A DNA stretch of 64,000 bases from Capra hircus (GCF_001704415.2 NC_030817.1:28407550-28471549), one strand, 5' to 3'; positions 23,806 through 34,815 are shown, numbered from the stretch's first letter. A program made the numbers and translations. The notes: generated by a model not told the origin, from the letters alone.

Positions 23806-24300
23806 GTATCTGGAATTGGGCTGTATTTTTAATATGAACCTAAAACAGCTGGCACTGGCTTTGGAGTCCAGTGGTGAGCATGAGTTGAGTGGACTTGAGG
23901 AGGCTGTAAAAAGAAGCAAGGTGCACCTCAAGGAGACTGTTAGTGAGGCGTAAAGGAAATTGAGAAAAAAGTTATTCAAAGCTGGAGGAAAGGAGATTCA
24001 TTCCATGAAGTGGCATAATGTTTAGCAAAGCTCTTAATCATGGAATTATTAAAAAGAGAAAATGTACCTCATGAATTGATAGATCTGGCTAAGATTTTGG
24101 GGCAGGATATTGGAAGTGTGAGCTCTTTCAGCCATGCATGGTAAGTTACATTTAAAAACAGATGAAGCACAAAAAGGAATTACTCATTTTCAAGCATAAC
24201 TTGGAAGAAATATAAATGATTCAGGGCTTTCTGGGTATTAAGGTAAAATCATTTTTCAGTCCCAGTTTCTGCAGATGGCAAAAATAAAATAATACAATGT
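23806..24300 (+). mobile_element. MaLR internal-region remnant
   Basis: Begins ggtatctggaattgggctg right after the LTR, matching the usual start of MaLR internal sequence, followed by ggcactggctttggagtcc. MaLR internal DNA is largely non-coding; no gag, pol or env frame is seen. It decays beyond recognition before 24300. Confidence 0.55.
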
Positions 24301-24376
24301 TTATATTAAGAAATCACTCCAGGGAAAAGACTAAATCCAAAGTGAGCCTATAAGATTCCTTGTTAAAGAAAAGAAA

Positions 24377-24582
24377 ATGTTAGTTGCTCAGTGGTGTCCA
24401 ACTCTTTGCAACCACATGGACTTGTAGCCCACCAGGCTACTCTGTCCATGGAATTCCCCACACAAGAATACTGGAGTGGATTGCCATTCCCTTCTCCAGG
24501 GAATCTTCCCAACTTGGGGACTGAACTCAGGTCTTCTGCATTGCAGGCAGATTCTTTACCATCTGAACCTCCAGGGAAGCCC
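24377..24582 (-). mobile_element. Bov-tA SINE
   Basis: Minus copy: plus text gttagttgctcagtggtgtcc at 24379 to catctgaacctccagggaagcc at 24559. Full length. The 64-codon plus frame across it is a shadow. Confidence 0.92.
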
Positions 24583-24632
24583 TAAGACCCCAGAAAAATT
24601 TAACTGCTTCACATAAATCCTTTCCTTCCTTG

Positions 24633-24827
24633 TGCATGCTCAGTCCTGTTTGACTCTGCAACTTCTTAGACTGTATCCCACCAGTCTCCTCTGTCCATGG
24701 GATTTCCCAGGCAAGAATACTGGAGTGGATTGCCATTTCCTATTCCAGGGGATCTTCCTGACCCAGTGATGGAACCCTGGTCTCCTGAACTGGCAGGTGG
24801 ATTCTTTAACCACTGAACCACCAGGTA
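24633..24827 (-). mobile_element. Bov-tA SINE
   Basis: A second minus copy 50 bases from the previous one: plus text tgcatgctcagtcctgtttg at 24635 to accactgaaccaccaggta at 24808. The head end (accactga-accaccag) belongs to the subtype also seen at 44641 and 47717. Confidence 0.9.
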
Positions 24828-25689
24828 AATACTTTCAAACAGAGAAACAAGACTTCTAAAGATTTTAAGGGCATCCCTGAAAGACCGCCCCCCCCTCCTT
24901 CACTGGTAGACAATAGGTCCCCAAGAATCTTGGGAGTATTTTCTCATAGATGCTTCATAGGGAAATCAAGGTAGAAAAGGGCTTATTGTGAAAAGATTGG
25001 TTGGTTTGATCTCTATCTGAAATAATTAGTTATAAATTGCTACACAGAAAGCCCATAACATTTTCAAAAGTAAGTGTGGCAGTGTGGATAGAATAGGACA
25101 AAGAAAACATAAAATACAAAAAAGTGTTTGGATCTTTGAATCTCTGCAGGCAAGAGACAGTCTGAGAAAATGACTCAGTTGCATACACAGCCTCCTTTTT
25201 ATGGGAAAGGAAGGATAACGCACACGGCAGAACAATGATCCAACAAGATGGAACGAACACCTCTGAAAGATCAGCACCAGGTTGCAGTACTGGCTTCTAA
25301 TCAAGGATCTGGAAATGTGTGACTGACTATCTTTAAACTGCTGTATGTCACTAATCCATGTGCTTCCCATTTCCGCCTTCCCTCTCCTTCAGAATAGCAG
25401 TGTCTGTGGCATTTATCTTATGCCTAAACTACCATTATGTATTTAGGAGGAAAATAACGTTATGTGTATAGGAGGAAAATAACTTTTCATTTTAATTCAC
25501 ACATCTTAAAATTAACAGGAGCCACACCTGAAGAAATACATCTAAGGAAACTAACTAACTAATGAAGTGCTGGGCCTGAGACTGATGCTGTAATGAGATC
25601 AAACTTGTAGACTATCAGGAAACAGTGATTGTATTTTGAGTGTGGGAATAATGCAAATAATTTGAGGCCAAAGTGAAGAATGTGGAGAT
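24828..25689. other. Unassigned stretch
   Basis: No repeat recognised. A minus-strand frame of 114 codons (25370-25026) is open but shows no family features beyond chance hydrophobic runs. A direct near-repeat, aggaggaaaataacgttatgtg / aggaggaaaataactttt, is at 25446-25485. A run of eight C is at 24889-24896. Confidence 0.4.
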
Positions 25690-26228
25690 TTAAAAACATA
25701 ACGCCATATTGTTTGGCACTCTTCCTACTGAGAAGTGGAGTCTATACCCTTTGTTTTAAATGTTTAAATGTTTTAAATATTGGAAGCAGTATGATTAGGG
25801 CAGAAGTAATATTATGTGACTAACAAGGCTGGGTAATAAAAAGCTTCTGATTGTTCATCAGTTCTTTCATACTGGAGCCCTGAGCTGCCATGTAAGCAAT
25901 TCAACTGTCCTAAGCTCACCAGAGCTGGAAGAAAGCCAAATTAATTTAAAAAGCAAACAAAATGGAGAAGATCTGGAACTGTATGATGAGAGAAAGAGAA
26001 AGAGAAGGAGAGATCCCAAGCTTGCCAGCCCTTAGATGTTCCTACTCTCCACCGTTGTAGATCCAATTATAGATTGATGGCTATGTCATGAGAGACCCCT
26101 GAATCAAGTCTACTCAGTCCAATCTCTTCCAAAGTTCTAGCCACAGAGATGATGACAGATGATAATAACATGATTGGTGATGTTTTAAAACACTAAGTCT
26201 TGGGATGATTTGTTACATGGCAATATGG
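25690..26228 (+). mobile_element. ERVL-MaLR-type LTR
   Basis: Plus-orientation words: atattatgtgactaacaaggctggg (25810), tactggagccctgagctgccatg (25871), gtcatgagagacccctgaatc (26086), and the 3' zone tgttttaaaacactaagtcttgggatgatttgttacatggcaa. Probably a solo LTR related to the one at 23385. A BovB copy abuts its end. Confidence 0.7.
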
Positions 26229-26235
26229 CAGAAAG

Positions 26236-26972
26236 CAAGAGCCTCTTGATGAAAGTGAAAGAGCAGAGTGAAGAAGTTGGCTTAAAACTCAACATTTAAA
26301 AAACTAAAATCATGACATCCAGTCCCATCACTTCTTGGCAAATAGATGGGGAAGCAATGGAAACAGTGACAGACTTTATTTTGGGGGGCTCCAAAATCAT
26401 TGCAGATGGTAACTGCAGCCATGAAATATAAAGACAATTGTTCCTTGGAAGAAAAACTATGACAAACTTAGACAGTATATTAAAAAGCAGAATCATTACT
26501 TTGCCAATAAAGGTCTGTCTAGTCAAAGTTTTGGTTTTTCCAGTAGTCATGTATGGATGTGAGAGTTAGACTATAAAGAAACCTGAGTGCCGAAGAATTG
26601 ATGCTTTTGAACTGTGGTGTTGGAGAAGACTCTTGAGAGTCCCTTGGACTGCAAGGAGATAAAAGCTGTCAATCTTGAAAGAAATCAGTCCTGAATATTC
26701 ATTGGAAGGGCTGATGCTGAAGCTGAAACTCCAATACTTTGGCCACCTGATATGAAGAACTGATTCATTAGGAAAGACCCTGGTACTGGGAAAGATTGAA
26801 GGCTGGAGGAGAAGGGGACAACAGAGGATGAGATGGTTGGATGGCCGTAGAATCACCGATTCTATAGACGTGGGGTTGAGCAAGCTCTGGGCGTTGATGA
26901 TAGACAAGGAAGCTTGGTGTGCTGCAGTCCATGGTGTCACAAACATTTGGATATGAGTGAGCAATTCAACTG
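26236..26972 (+). mobile_element. BovB LINE 3' fragment
   Basis: From caagagcctcttgatgaaag (26238) to gagtgagcaattcaactg. Premature stops and indels break the frame; the plus text aaccagtcaatcc-type word is altered to taaaagctgtcaatc, and an extra cgtagaa is present at 26843. Antisense frames of 84 and 139 codons are shadows. Confidence 0.92.
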
Positions 26973-27162
26973 ATTGAATAAACAACCAGAATGGTCATAT
27001 AATCAAATCATGGTCAGATAAATAATATCCTTTCATTTGTTGTCCCCTTAAATCCAGAAGTAATAACAGCTTTTTAAAAAATGACATATAGTTAACATAT
27101 GATATCATATGTTTCAGGTGTACAACAGTGATTCACAATTTTAAAGATTGTATTTTACATAT

Positions 27163-27288
27163 GTGCTGTGCTCAGTCACTCAGTTGTACCCAACTCTTTA
27201 TGACCCCATGGACTGTAGCCCATCAGGCTCCTCTGCCTATGGAATTTTCCAGGAAAGAATACTGGAGTGGTTTACTATTTTCTACTCT
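27163..27288 (-). mobile_element. Bov-tA SINE, 5'-truncated
   Basis: Plus text tgctgtgctcagtcactcag to tactattttctactcta: tail and body half only; the tRNA-like head is missing, the usual result of incomplete reverse transcription. It lies in the L1 3' UTR. Confidence 0.88.
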
Positions 27289-27567
27289 AATATTCCACTA
27301 TAGTTATTATAAAATGTTGACTGTATCCCTGTGTTGTACAGTATATCCTTGTAGCTTATTTTATACACCAAAGTTTATACCACTTAATCCTCTATCCCTA
27401 ACTTAACCCACCCCCTATTCCCTTTCTGCAGTGCTAAGCACTCGTTTGTTCTTATATCTGTATGTTTCTGTTTTATATTCACTAGTTTGCTTTATTTTTT
27501 AGATTTCACATGCAAGTGATATATTTATATGTATTTCTTTTTCTGTCTTATTTTTCTGACTTAGTAT

Positions 27568-27568
27568 G

Positions 27569-27606
<38 letters not shown>
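27568..27606. repeat. (TG)n microsatellite at SINE tail
   Basis: About 17 TG units with one cg, directly at the 3' end of the following minus-strand Bov-tA, so it probably grew from that SINE's tail. Confidence 0.95.
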
Positions 27607-27607
<1 letters not shown>

Positions 27608-27806
27608 TAGTCTCTCAGTCATATCCAACTTTGCAACCCCATGGACTGTAACCCACTAGACTTCTCTATCCATGGAATTCTCCAGGAAAGAATGCTGGAG
27701 TGGGTTGCCATTCCTTTCTACAGGGGATCTTCCCAACCCTGGTATTCAACCTGGGTCTCCTGCATTGCAGGTAGACTCTTTATGGTCGGAGCCACCAGAT
27801 AAGCCC
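27607..27806 (-). mobile_element. Bov-tA SINE in L1
   Basis: Minus copy from agtctctcagtcatatcc to ggagccaccagataagcc. L1 resumes after it with tcttagcacaatacc; the L1 word cttag occurs on both sides (27560, 27811), consistent with a short target duplication. Confidence 0.9.
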
Positions 27807-27892
27807 TCTCTTAGCACAATACCCTCCAAGTCCATCCATGTCATTGCAAATGGCAAAATTTTGTTCTTTTTTTATGGCTGAATAGTATTCTA

Positions 27893-27932
27893 GTGTGTGT
27901 GTGTGTGTATGTGTGTGTGTGTGTGTGTGTGT
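27893..27932. repeat. (TG)n microsatellite in L1
   Basis: Interrupted TG tract (one ta) placed where the L1 text normally reads ...gaatagtattcca..., so it appears to be a local expansion. Confidence 0.93.
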
Positions 27933-28109
27933 ATCACATCCTTTTTAGTTAATCATCCATTGATAGACATTTAGGTTGCTTCTGTATCTTGGCAATTGTA
28001 ATAATATTGCTATGAACATTGGGGTGCATGTATCTTTTCAAATTAGTGATTTGGAGTTTTTTTCAGATATGTACCCAGGAGTGGAATTACTGGGTCATAT
28101 GGTAGTTCT

Positions 28110-28326
28110 GGGGCTCCCTGGTGGCTCAGTGGTATAGAATCTGCCTGTGATGCAAGAACTGCCAGAGACGCAGGTTCAATCCCTGAGTCAGAAGATCCCC
28201 TGGAGGAGGACATGGCAACCCACTCTAGTATTCTTGCCTGGAGAATACCATGGACAGAGGAGCCTGGTGGGCTACAGTTCATAGGATTGCAAAGAGTTTG
28301 GACAGGTCTGAAGTGATTTAGCATGC
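28110..28326 (+). mobile_element. Bov-tA SINE in L1
   Basis: Plus copy, ggggctccctggtggctcag to tttggacaggtctgaagtg. The head contains a duplicated stretch (gcaagaactgccagagacgcagg). Target duplication tagttct on both sides (28103-28109 and about 28336). L1 continues on both sides. Confidence 0.9.
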
Positions 28327-29180
28327 ATGCACATGCTAGTTCTATTTTTAGTTATTTGAGAGACTCCATACTCTTTTCTGTAGTAGCTGTACCACTTTAC
28401 ATTACCACCAACAGTATACTAGTGTTTCTTTCTTTCTAAATCCTTGCCAATGTTTATTTATGTTCTTGTTGATGATAGCTATTCTGACAGGTGTGAGGTG
28501 ATACCTCATTGTGGTATTAATTTTCATTTCTCTGATGATTAAAAATGTTGAGCACGTTTTCATGTGCTTATTGACTATCTGTATGTCTTTTTCAGAACAA
28601 GGTCTATTTAGGTCTTCTTCCATTTTTTAAATCAAGTTTGTTTGATATGGAGTTGTGTCAGCTGTTTATATATGAACTTCATGGATTCTAATTTTACATT
28701 TAGGTCTTTAATTCATTTTGAGGTTGTTTTTATTTATAGTGTTAGATAATGTTTTAATTTTATTTTTTTACATGTAGCCTCCAGTTTTCTCAATATCTCA
28801 AGATACTTTCTCTACTCCATGATGTATTCTTAACTCTTTTGTCACATATTGACCATAGGTGTGTATTATTTATTTCTGGGCTCTCTATTCTCTTCCATTG
28901 ATTTGTCTGTTTTTGTGTCCATATCATGCTGTTTTTATTATTGTAGCTTTGTGTTGTAGCCTGAAGTCAAAAAGCATGATGCTTCAGCTCTGTCCTTTTT
29001 ATCAAGATTACTTTGATTATTTGAGGTCTTTTCTGTTTTCATAGAAATTTTTAAATTATTTGTTCTAGTTCTGTGAAAAATCCCCTTGGTAAATTGACAG
29101 TGATAATAATAGGCCATTTAATTAAGAGATTATCAATTCTATTATACATATCTTAAATTAGAAATGCTAATTATTATCTG

Positions 29181-29359
29181 GGAGATTCCCTGGTGGCTCA
29201 GATGGTAAAGCACCTGCCTGCAATGTGGGAGACCTGGGTTCAATCCCTGAATCAGGAAGATCCCCTGGAGAAGGAAATGGCAACCCACTCCAGTACTCAT
29301 GCCTGGAAAATTCCATGGATGGAGAAGCCTGATGGGCTATAGTCCATGGGGTGGCAAAG
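29181..29359 (+). mobile_element. Bov-tA SINE with perfect 11-bp target duplication
   Basis: Head ggagattccctggtggctcag; ends early at catggggtggcaaag, lacking the last part of the BovB-like tail. Target duplication attattatctg at 29170-29180 and 29360-29370 is perfect. The missing tail end (gagttggacacgactgagc...) makes this a second example of a 3'-shortened SINE. Confidence 0.92.
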
Positions 29360-29370
29360 ATTATTATCTG

Positions 29371-31229
29371 ATTATCTTTTATTCATCATACATTACTCAC
29401 TGAAAATGTTTCAGTATGATGCTGTAAATCCTTTGCAGACCTATGCATATTTTAATGCATGTAGTTCTCCATGCAAATAGTAAATATGTTTATTTTTGAC
29501 TACCTCATTTGGATATGTAATGACTGATTCAGGTTCTGGATCTCAGAGGTAGTAATTTAGAGGTTGTTAATGGAAAAGACATTAAAATATTTACAAGTAT
29601 TATCCTAATAGAAGTTTCCTGAATTTCAAGTATACTAGAACTGATATCCTCAGAACTGAGAGTCATATAGAAGTTGTATTTTTTTGTTTGCATAATCTAC
29701 ATTTTTGCAAAAGAGAAACCCAAGGTTACAAAGGTATTGAAGGATCATGGCTAATAACAGAGTTTCCAACATTTATATCTATAAATTGTGAAAACTAGGA
29801 TCCCCATACCTCAACAGCTTCAAGCAGCCCATATCTATCCATGGTTTTCCCTGAAGCAAAGAGGCAATAGATATGAGATGAGTATCTCGGAGGCATGCAG
29901 GGATGAAAGGAGATGCAACTCTGGAGGGGTTGTGGTGTGATTACATTCTCCCTGGAGAAGTGGAGTATAAAGCTTTCAGGTTAATATTGTATAGTAATTG
30001 TGTTTCTTAAAATGTATCTGCTCCCTTTAGAAATGATATGATAGCAAATGATGTTGGTCCGTCTTTCTGAGGAACTAATGGGAAGAGGCAAGAGAACATT
30101 CCTGTTGGTGCTACTTCATCAAGGACTCAAGAGTCAGCGTGCAGAATGTTACAGAAAAGTGTTACCACAGCAGTGAGAAGTCTAATGTGGTTAATGCATG
30201 CAGTTCTCAGAACTAGGGTAAGTGTGATGTTTATGAGATTAATGTGAAGCCATGGAGAAAAAGAGGACTGATATCCTTCCCATCTTAGCTGTATGCCATT
30301 GAGCAGAAATAGTGTCTAGAATAGGATGAACATGAAGGAAGGGTCCCAGTGTTTTACCAGTGAATCTAGATGTTAGTTGAAGGAGAGCAGGAGGAGGAAG
30401 AAGGAAACAAGTAGCTGAAGAATGAATACCTATATCCCCTTGACTTTCTTGTTGGGCTAGGAAACTCTATGACCCTAACATATAGAGAATATGAATGTTT
30501 TTCCTTCTTCACTTTTTAAATGAACTAGAAGAATGGATAGCAAATCCATGGGAAAAACAACGGGAAAACCTTGGGAAACCATCCACTGGATCATGAACCT
30601 TTTAATATCAAAATTCACTTTTTCCTTATCAGTATAACTGAAAGTTACTGAGGAAACTTGCTTTCCTGTTTGATGAGTTATTTTAAGTTCCCCTTTTTCT
30701 TTTTATTCCTACTATTATCCTGCTGTGCCTTAGATGTATATAGCAATTTATGTTCACAGAGCTCAAAATATTATATGTTATCTCTTTATCTTCAATCCCT
30801 AGAATTTTATACCCATGTGAAATTTTCCTAGGCAGGTCCTATAAATTCAATGATATATATTTGGGCACATTTTACCCAAGGGGCTCTTAGATGTTGAGAA
30901 CTGTCAGGGGCTATTTTTAGATTAGAGGGAATTAAGCATTTCTAAAAATAAGGATTCCACCAACTAGATTCCTCTGCATTGCTGAAAGCAGCCTTTGGAG
31001 CAGAATCATCAGCAGGAATTCAATAATCCCTGAGTAGAAAGGCCACAGAGTAGCATGTGAACTGACCTTCTCTCTTGGGAGTTGGTAATGAGGCAGATGG
31101 CTCCAAAATTAAAGGCATATTCTGCCCTATATTTCTGTACTGATGCTACAAAGAAGTGGATATATCACTTTTAGGATGACCTCTAAAACTATCTATATAC
31201 TACAGCTGGATTTCAAATAGCAAGAAGCT
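29371..31229. other. Unassigned, low-copy-looking DNA
   Basis: 1.86 kb without a repeat family I recognise or a convincing open frame. Contains words such as atgcatattttaatgcatg (29443-29461, imperfect palindrome) and catgcaaatag (29471, octamer-like). No exon or promoter signature. Confidence 0.45.
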
Positions 31230-31241
31230 AGATATATTAGA

Positions 31242-31367
31242 TGGAGAAGGCAATAGCAACCCTCTCCTTCTTGCCTGGACAATCCCAGGGACGGTGGAGC
31301 CTGGTGGGCTGCCATCTATAGGGTCGCACAGAGTCGGACATGACTGAAGTGAGTTAGCAGCAGCAGC
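31242..31367 (+). mobile_element. BOV-A2 SINE, monomer
   Basis: tggagaaggcaatagcaacc to gacatgactgaagtgagttagcagcagcag; the AGC-repeat end marks BOV-A2. Target duplication agatatattaga is perfect at 31230-31241 and 31368-31379. Confidence 0.95.
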
Positions 31368-31379
31368 AGATATATTAGA

Positions 31380-32188
31380 AAGAATTTGGGCTTTTGTGAG
31401 AATCCAGATTTTAACTCTTACCAGCCCTTTTAAAAATGGAACAGATGCCAGAAAGAATGTATCTTGTGGTTATGCCAAGGGACCTGAATTACTAGAGCAT
31501 AGGACAAATGTGGTAAAGGTGAGTGATAAGTGAAGATGGAAAGGTAGGCAATGGCAAGACAATATATGACATGATGAAAATTCTGGATTTTATTCTGAAA
31601 TGAGGGAAGTGAGCAGAGAGTTTTCAGTCTGAAAGTTCTGGTCTACCCCTTGGAAACAGAGTCTAGAAAATGGCTAAGAGACATCCATGCCCAGCCCTAT
31701 GTACACTCTTCACTTCTCCATGCAAGAGCCTAATGCCCTGCCACCTACAGTCCAGCTGTATGAATATACCACAATCTTCAGTGAGTATTCCTTTCTTTGG
31801 CTACATTTGTGGAGTTTCTGACAGCAGTGGAGATTACTGCCAGGCATAGCACAGCCTCTTTGGAGACAGGTGACATACAGAAATTCATCACTGTTAACCA
31901 AGAAGCACCCATAAAAGCAGCTAACCTGGAAAAAGTATTGAATTGACATCTGCAGAATCTTTGCAATGAGTTCTAATCAAGATGAGATAAAAACACAGTG
32001 TGCTTCCTATCCATTGCCTCAGTATTACTGGACTGAAGGATTGCTGCTTCTTGTCCGGAAGTTCATTTCATTTCCTATTACTTCCAGCTTCACACCCAAA
32101 GCACTGAGAATTTCAAGTGGAGTATATTTAAATAGACCTGTTTCTTTGTGTTATTTTTTTTTCAATTTATAATTTTTTTTCATAACCC
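31380..32188. other. Mostly unassigned; possible decayed L2 at 31550-31640
   Basis: The stretch around ctggattttattctgaaatgagg (31580) resembles minus-strand L2 text, but weakly. The rest is unassigned. T-rich tracts at 32152-32180 precede the next BovB. Confidence 0.35.
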
Positions 32189-33028
32189 TATTGGATGAGG
32201 GCTGAATGAAGCACAACCTGGAATCAAGATTGCCAGAATAAATATCAATAACCTCAGATACACAGATGACACCAACCTTATGGCAGAAAGGAAAGAAGAA
32301 CTAAAGAGCCTCTTGATGAAAGTGAAAGAGGAGAGTGAAAAAGCTGGTTTAAAACTCAACATTCAGAAAACTAAGATTATGGGCTCCAGTCCCATCAATT
32401 CATGGCAAATAGATGGGGAAACAATGAAAACAGTGACAGGCCTTTTTTTGTTTGTTTGTTTCCAAAATCACTGTAAATGGTGACTGTAGCCATGAAATTA
32501 AAAGGCACTTGCTCCTTGGAAGAAAAGCTATGACCAGCGTAGACAGCATATTAAAAAGCAGAATGATTACTTTGCCAACAAAGGTCTGTCTAGTCAAAGC
32601 TTTGGTTTTTCCAGTAGTCTTGTATGGATCTGAGAGTTGGACTATAAAGAAAACTGAGCACCAAAGAACAGATGCTTTTGAACTGTGATGTTGGAGAAGA
32701 CTCTTGAGAGTCCCTTGGATTGCAAGGAGATCCTACCAGCCAATCCTAAAGGAAATCAGTCCTGAATATTCATTGGAAGGACTGATGCTGAAGCTGAAAC
32801 TCCAACAATTTGGCCACCTGACTCATTGGAAAAGACCCTGATGCTGGGCAAGATTGAAGGTGGAAGAAGAAGGTGATGACAGAGGATGAGATGGTTGGAT
32901 GGCATCACTGACTTGATAGACATGAGTTTGAGCAAGCTCTGGGAGTTGGTGATAGACAGGGAAGCCTGATGTGCTACAGTCCATGGCATTGCAAAGAGTC
33001 AGTCATGACTGAGCAACTGAACTGAACT
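32189..33028 (+). mobile_element. BovB LINE 3' fragment
   Basis: Starts around the QAGIKIA region (gaatcaagattgccagaat at 32221); YADD is altered (agatacacagatgacac gives YTDD). It ends gactgagcaactgaactgaacta. A deletion removes the HLMRRVDSLEK junction (near 32818). The 78-codon frame at 32452-32688 is the post-RT region. The element stops nine bases before the start codon of the PTP4A retrocopy. Confidence 0.92.
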
Positions 33029-33036
33029 AAGTTAAA

Positions 33037-33434
33037 ATGGCTTGAATAAACCTTCCAGATCTTGTGGAAGTCTCATACAAGAACATGAGATTTCCTATTA
33101 CATTCAATCTAACCAGTGCAACCTTAAAAAATTTTTGTAGAGAAATTTAAGAAGTAAGGATTTATTGCAATAGAATAACACTGCCCTTGTGGAGAAAGAA
33201 GGCATTCATGTTCACAAATGGCCTTTTGATGATGGTGTCCCACCATCTAGTCAGATTGCTGATGACTGGTTAAATCTTATAAAAAAATCAAGTTTGTGAA
33301 AACATGGAAGCATGGTTTTTGTGTTGCTACTGATATGCAGGTCTTAGCAGAGTCCAGTGCTTGTCATCCTGATATTAACTGAAAATAGAATTAAATATGA
33401 AGATGCAGTGCAGTTCATAAGACAAAAGAGGGGG
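33037..33434 (+). pseudogene. PTP4A1-like: PTP4A-type (PRL phosphatase) processed pseudogene, truncated
   Basis: PTP4A proteins are small, prenylated dual-specificity phosphatases of about 170 residues. From the ATG at 33037 the frame reads VEVSYKNMRF and a decayed continuation that matches the PTP4A N-terminus position by position, with stops at 33043-33045 and 33148-33150. After a deletion near 33173 the frame resumes as LVEKEGIHVHKWPFDDG, PPSSQIADDWLNL, then after more damage KYEDAVQFIRQKR (33391-33430). WPFDDG is the general-acid loop. The CX5R P-loop, due near 33330, is destroyed by indels and a stop. No introns separate parts that lie in different exons of the parent, so it is a retrocopy. 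The last 40 or so codons, including the CAAX end, are gone; an L1 3' tail follows. VEVSYKNMRF points to PTP4A1 over PTP4A2, but DDWLNL is more PTP4A2-like, so the exact parent is open. Confidence 0.88.
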
Positions 33435-33439
33435 TGGGA

Positions 33440-33590
33440 TTTTATTTTATTTATTAATTTTTTTGTCATAGCAATAGACACCTTTTATTTATTTTTTAAT
33501 ATAAATTTATTTATTTTAATTGGAGGTTAATTACTTTACAATATTGTATTGGTCTTGCCATATATCAACATAAATCTGCCACAGGTATAC
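33440..33590 (-). mobile_element. Ruminant L1 3' end fragment, minus strand
   Basis: T-rich start (poly-A tail in reverse) followed by ttaattggaggttaattac and tattggtcttgccatatatcaac, the 3' UTR text of ruminant L1. It truncates the pseudogene. Positions 33591-33744 resemble old minus-strand L1 text (ctgtaaccaccactacag, 33672) but weakly. Confidence 0.75.
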
Positions 33591-33757
33591 TCAAAGGTAC
33601 TTGAAAGTGCAAAGCTTGATACAGCATCAGTAGTAAGCACTTGATAAGTGCTGACGAATACATATAGTCCTGTAACCACCACTACAGACACAGAAACTTT
33701 CAGTCATCCCCATCCTTCAGTGGCCTTTGCAATCAGTCCTTCCTAAACTGTGGCCCT

Positions 33758-33889
33758 TGGAGAAGGCAATGGCAACCCACTCCAGTGTTCTTGCCTAGAG
33801 AATCCCAGGGATGGGGGAGCCTGGTGGGCTGCCGTCTATGGGGTCGCACAGAGTCGACACGACTGAAGCAACTTAGCAGCAGCAGCAGC
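33758..33889 (+). mobile_element. BOV-A2 SINE, monomer
   Basis: tggagaaggcaatggcaaccc to gaagcaacttagcagcagcagc. Perfect 13-bp target duplication aaactgtggccct at 33745-33757 and 33890-33902. Confidence 0.95.
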
Positions 33890-33961
33890 AAACTGTGGCC
33901 CTAAGCTGCTAAGGATCTGGTTTTGTTTCTGCCTATTCTAAAACTTTATATAATAGAAGAC

Positions 33962-34230
33962 TGCAAGGCAACGGCACCCTACTCCAGTACTCTTGCCTGG
34001 AAAATCCCATGGACGGAGGAGCCTGGTGGGTTGCAGTCCATGGGGTTGTTAAGAGTCAGACATGACTTAGCGACTTCACTTTCACTTTTCACTTTCCTGC
34101 ACTGGAGAAGGAAATGGCAACCCACTCCAGTGTTCTATCCTGGAGAATCCCAGGAACGGGGGAGCCTGGTGGGCTGCCATCTATGGGGTCTCACAGAGTC
34201 GACATGACTGAAGCGACATAGTGAGTGATA
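33962..34230 (+). mobile_element. BOV-A2 SINE, dimer
   Basis: Two Bov-A monomers in tandem: first from gcaaggcaacggcacccta, linker ttcactttcacttttcac (34076), second from actggagaaggaaatggc (34101) to catgactgaagcgacatag. This is the full dimeric form of BOV-A2. No clear target duplication. Confidence 0.93.
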
Positions 34231-34244
34231 CTATAAAAACAGAC

Positions 34245-34660
34245 AAACTAGGGTCTAAATTATTTATGTATTCAAGATGAGCCTTTTGTTACACATAAGG
34301 TTTGCAAGTATCTTCAACATGTCTGTAGCTTGTCTTTTCATCTCTTAATTTGGTCTTTTGCAGAAAAAATATTTTGATGCAGTTCAATTTAATGATTCTT
34401 TTTTTCTTTTATGGATCAGTCCTTTAATGTACTAAGAACTATTCACCAAGCTGTGGATCCAGGAGATTGTCTCCTATGTTATCTTCCATAAGTTTCAAAG
34501 TTTCATTTTGTGCATTTTAATCTATAATGCATTTTGAGGCCTTTTTTTGCCTATGGATAGCTAATCACTCCAGCACCATTTGTTGAAAAATGCTTTTCTT
34601 TCTTTTCTTTTTCATAAAATTGTGTGTGCATCTTTCTCAGAAATCTACTGACCACACTTT
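34245..34660 (-). mobile_element. L1 LINE ORF2 C-terminal fragment, minus strand
   Basis: Plus text tttgcaagtatcttcaac (34301), gtctgtagcttgtcttttcatctcttaa (34321), gagattgtctcctatgtt (34464) and agcaccatttgttgaaaaatgc (34571) follows L1 ORF2 in reverse order. Confidence 0.8.
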
Positions 34661-34663
34661 AGT

Positions 34664-34815
34664 TCAGTTCAGTCGCTCAGTCATGTCCAACTCTTTGCAA
34701 CCCCATGGACTGCAGCACGCCAGGCTTCCCTGTCCATCACCATCTCCCAAAGCTTGTTTAAACTCGTGTCGATCGATTTAGTGATGCCATCCAACCATTC
34801 TGTTCCCCTCGTCTA
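34664..34815 (-). mobile_element. BovB LINE 3' end, 150 bases
   Basis: Plus text cagttcagtcgctcagtcatg to atccaaccattctgttcccc: only the last 150 bases of BovB, strongly 5'-truncated. It sits between two L1 fragments. Confidence 0.9.

Larger units (their letters stand above)
27060..29135 (-). mobile_element. L1 LINE, ORF2 C-terminal part and 3' UTR, minus strand
   Basis: Reading plus to minus: 3' UTR (gacatatagttaacatatg 27082; tattgtggtattaattttc and aaaatgttgagcacgttttcatgtg 28541), then the ORF2 C-terminal zone up to gataatgttttaattt and gtccatatcatgctgtttttattattg (28918). Better preserved than the L1M copies, so a younger, artiodactyl-age element. Three SINEs and two TG tracts interrupt it. 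Positions 26973-27059 are unassigned. Confidence 0.85.

Noticed and set aside
25026..25370. 114-codon minus-strand frame rich in hydrophobic residues
   Set aside because: No motif, no context, no family resemblance; expected by chance in AT-rich DNA of this length.
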